Assembly: GCF_003725535.1 (NCBI RefSeq)
Contig: NZ_RJSF01000047.1
Span: 293,381 to 357,380, forward strand
Direction of reading: 5' to 3'
DNA: 64,000 bases
Source: Nocardioides pocheonensis
Lineage (GTDB): Bacteria > Actinomycetota > Actinomycetes > Propionibacteriales > Nocardioidaceae
Below, in pieces: positions 62,230-64,000 of this stretch (position 1 is its first letter; every line of letters begins with the position of its first letter). Below the pieces are notes generated by a model that worked only from the letters and a program-made list of their open reading frames with translations, was not told the DNA's origin and searched no databases. The position numbers and the translations under genes are program-made.

Positions 62230-62852
62230 ACCACGTCATCGAAGACCTCGGCCGGCTGCGTACCCGCACCGCCACCGATCAGACCGTCCCGGACGACGTC
62301 GTCCGTCGCGACCTGGCGCGCGGACGGGCCGCGCTCACCCGTCGCCGCGCGCGCCGCGCGGTCACCGGCCTCGGCGCGACGGCGGCCGCCGCCGTGCTCA
62401 CGGTCAGCGTGATCTCGGCAGGCTCGACCTCGGACCCGCGCCCGCGTGGTGGTTCCGGCGTCGACCTCGTCGCCTACACCGGGGCCCAGCTCCCCGGGTT
62501 CACGGTGGCGAAGGTGCCGGAGGGTTTCGTCCTCCAGGGTGCGAACGAGTACAGCCTCGACATCGCCCGCCCCGACGACCACTCCTCGCTCGACGACTAC
62601 CAGGGCAAGCTCGTCGTGATGCTCCAGTCCCGCGACGCCACGGGCACCCCGACCGGCACACACGTCGAGATCAGCGGCAGGCCCGGCACGATCTCGACGT
62701 ACGACCCGACCGCGAAGCAGCTCTTCTACTCCGACGGCACCCACGACATCGTGGTGCAGGCGCCGACCGGGCTCGGGTTGTCCGACGCGGAGCTCGTCGA
62801 GTTCGCCTCGGGAGTCACGGTCACCACCGAGGCCGTCGCCGGCGTCGGCTGA
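62226..62852 (+). CDS. Membrane protein, probable anti-sigma factor of the SigE-type pair
   Basis: 208 residues. Cytoplasmic N-terminus with charged helices (DDVVRRDLARGRAALTRRRA), one helix (VTGLGATAAAAVLTVSVISA) and an exported domain of about 140 residues. Cotranscription with an ECF sigma factor (ATGA overlap) and this topology fit an anti-sigma factor, though no zinc-binding HxxxCxxC motif is seen. Confidence 0.65.
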   Translation: MNHVIEDLGRLRTRTATDQTVPDDVVRRDLARGRAALTRRRARRAVTGLGATAAAAVLTVSVISAGSTSDPRPRGGSGVDLVAYTGAQLPGFTVAKVPEGFVLQGANEYSLDIARPDDHSSLDDYQGKLVVMLQSRDATGTPTGTHVEISGRPGTISTYDPTAKQLFYSDGTHDIVVQAPTGLGLSDAELVEFASGVTVTTEAVAGVG

Positions 62853-62870
62853 GCCGAGCCGGCCGAGGAC

Positions 62871-63467
62871 TCAGGCCAGCAGCAGCTCGCAGGCGCGGCG
62901 GGTGTCCAGCTCCGCCTCGCCTGCGGGCGTGCGGCCGTTGAGCACGGTCATCAGCACGCCGAACCAGCACAGGATCACCAGGCGCGCGCGGCGACGCGCG
63001 TCCTGCGTGCGCTCCTCGTCGAGACCGGCGGTGCGCATCACCAGCTCCTCGAAGACCGCGTCGATCTGGTCGGACGCCGAGCCGGGCACCTTCTGGGCCA
63101 GGTTGTTGGCCTGGATCATCGACAGCGAGAGCTGCGGGTGGTCGAGCATGTCGCGGCCGATCCGGATCAGCAGCTCGGCGACAGCAGCGACCGCGTCGTC
63201 GCCGGGGGCCGGGCTCACCGCCTCGTCGTGCAGCCGAAGGACCTGGGAGCGCATCACCGCGGCGAACAGGTGGATCTTCGACGGGAAGTAGCGGTACAGC
63301 GTCGCGATCGCCACCCCGGCCTCGCGGGCCACGTCCTGCATCTGCACGCGCTCGAGCTCGTCACGCTCGCCGAGTCGCGCGGCCGCACGGAGGATCCGGC
63401 GATAGCGTGCTTTCTGGCCCGCCGAGCTGGGCTCAGCGGGGACGCGTGACTCGCCGACGCGCGGCAC
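62871..63467 (-). CDS. TetR-family transcriptional regulator
   Basis: 198 residues from GTG 63467, chosen because GGGAGG lies four bases upstream. HTH region VQMQDVAREAGVAIATLYRY, then FPSKIHLFAAVM. The ligand domain is helical and unassigned; the HTH recalls KstR-like regulators of lipid metabolism, but this is not decisive. Divergent from the SnoaL-like gene. Confidence 0.9.
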   Translation of the reverse strand: MPRVGESRVPAEPSSAGQKARYRRILRAAARLGERDELERVQMQDVAREAGVAIATLYRYFPSKIHLFAAVMRSQVLRLHDEAVSPAPGDDAVAAVAELLIRIGRDMLDHPQLSLSMIQANNLAQKVPGSASDQIDAVFEELVMRTAGLDEERTQDARRRARLVILCWFGVLMTVLNGRTPAGEAELDTRRACELLLA

Positions 63468-63491
63468 GGAACCTCCCGGGTTGCAGGGGAC

Positions 63492-63508
63492 GGTCGCCAC
63501 CGGCGACC
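63492..63508. promoter_or_regulatory. Candidate TetR operator
   Basis: Perfect palindrome GGTCGCC-ACC-GGCGACC midway in the 77-bp region between the divergent tetR and SnoaL-like genes. Confidence 0.5.
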
Positions 63509-63544
63509 AGAATGGCCTTCAGTATGGCGGAACGAGGAGGCTCC

Positions 63545-63955
63545 ATGACGGACCGCGACGACATCGTCGAGGCGCTGGCGGTCGTGGCGGCCGCGATCGA
63601 CGCGCGCGACTGGGACACCCTCCGGGCGCGCTTCACGCCGGACACCGTGGCCTACGGCGCCCGTGGCGTCGACGGCCTCGTCGCGCAGCTGGAGGCCTTC
63701 ATCGGCGGTGTCGGCGTGACCCAGCACCTGCTCGGCAACCACCGGGTCACCGTCGACGGCGACACGGCGCGCTCGCTGACCTACGGGAGGATCCACCACG
63801 TGGGCGCGGGCCCGAGGGAGGGCGCGTTCTACGAGTGCATGGGTGAGTACGACGACCACTGGGTGCGCACCGACGCGGGCTGGCAGATCTCCCGCCGCTG
63901 GTTCGAGATCAGGATCGAGCTCGGCGACGTGGCCGTGCTCCGCCCGGCCCAGTAG
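63545..63955 (+). CDS. SnoaL/NTF2-like fold protein
   Basis: 136 residues. Pattern of SnoaL-like proteins: IDARDWDTLRARFTPDTVAY, LEAFIGGVGVTQHLLGNHRV, ARSLTYGRIHHVGAG, WQISRRWFEI. The histidines could be catalytic as in polyketide cyclases or dehydratases, but the substrate is unknown. AGGAGG lies four bases before the ATG. Probably controlled by the divergent TetR. Confidence 0.82.
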   Translation: MTDRDDIVEALAVVAAAIDARDWDTLRARFTPDTVAYGARGVDGLVAQLEAFIGGVGVTQHLLGNHRVTVDGDTARSLTYGRIHHVGAGPREGAFYECMGEYDDHWVRTDAGWQISRRWFEIRIELGDVAVLRPAQ

Positions 63956-64000
63956 GGCCCGGGGGTTTCGAGGTGGTTCCTGAGGAGGTCGCGCAGCGAC

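Noticed and set aside
63468..63500. Longer start (GTG 63500) for the TetR regulator
   Set aside because: GTG 63467 has GGGAGG four bases upstream, and the longer form would overlap the candidate operator.
1..64000. CRISPR arrays, insertion sequences or rRNA genes
   Set aside because: I saw no regularly spaced repeats, transposase motifs or rRNA sequence; repetition is explained by the tandem modules.

Overview
High-GC actinobacterial DNA; a Nocardioides-like host is my inference from codon use and family resemblance, not something I could test. Positions 1-61496 are most of an integrative and conjugative element (ICE). Its right end abuts an initiator tRNA-fMet gene (61497-61570, minus) with xis (61087-61335) and a tyrosine integrase (59881-61080) beside it. 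The left end lies outside the window. From about 61600 the sequence looks like ordinary chromosome: a SigE-type sigma factor, a membrane protein likely to be its partner, a TetR regulator and a SnoaL-like protein.

The ICE body is two colinear but clearly diverged copies of one transfer module, head to tail: copy 1 at 1-27183 and copy 2 at 27184-54278. Each has, in order, a MobF/TrwC relaxase (minus), a divergent lipoprotein, a PKD-like secreted protein, a complete-looking Tad-pilus set (SAF/CpaB, CpaE-like, TadA, TadB, TadC, Flp, TadE, second TadE, TadG-like), a large LysM + BTAD membrane protein, a replication/maintenance block (Prim-Pol, two unknowns, ParB-like), and a type IV secretion block (VirB8-like, VirB1-like transglycosylase/NlpC, two small two-helix proteins, VirB6-like, SCO6880-like, a 135-residue protein, VirB4-like ATPase, ArdC-like, a 17x-residue protein, VirD4-like coupling protein). 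Most genes overlap by ATGA/GTGA, so each module probably runs as a few long plus-strand operons.

The copies meet at about 27183/27184, where the copy 1 coupling protein (no C-terminus) is fused tail to tail with the copy 2 relaxase (only the first ~226 codons). The simplest reading is two related ICEs integrated in tandem at one tRNA site, followed by a deletion that removed the right end of ICE 1 and the left end of ICE 2. The composite keeps one apparently intact relaxase (copy 1, running off the left edge) and one intact coupling protein (copy 2), with nearly everything else in duplicate.

The copies differ in cargo. Copy 1 has a broken HEPN-like gene (12947-13491) and a 214-bp gap with three hairpins (22078-22291). 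Copy 2 has an antisense gene of about 429 residues inserted in its secretion operon (44488-45777). The right arm (54279-59900), present once, holds an uncharacterised gene pair including a PD-(D/E)XK-like nuclease, an SSB-like protein, a DUF4913-like protein, two unknowns and a BrnT-like toxin with a ribbon-helix-helix antitoxin. The most interesting system is the combination of a MobF relaxase, a T4SS and a full Tad pilus set in one transfer operon, present as two diverged, mutually complementing copies.
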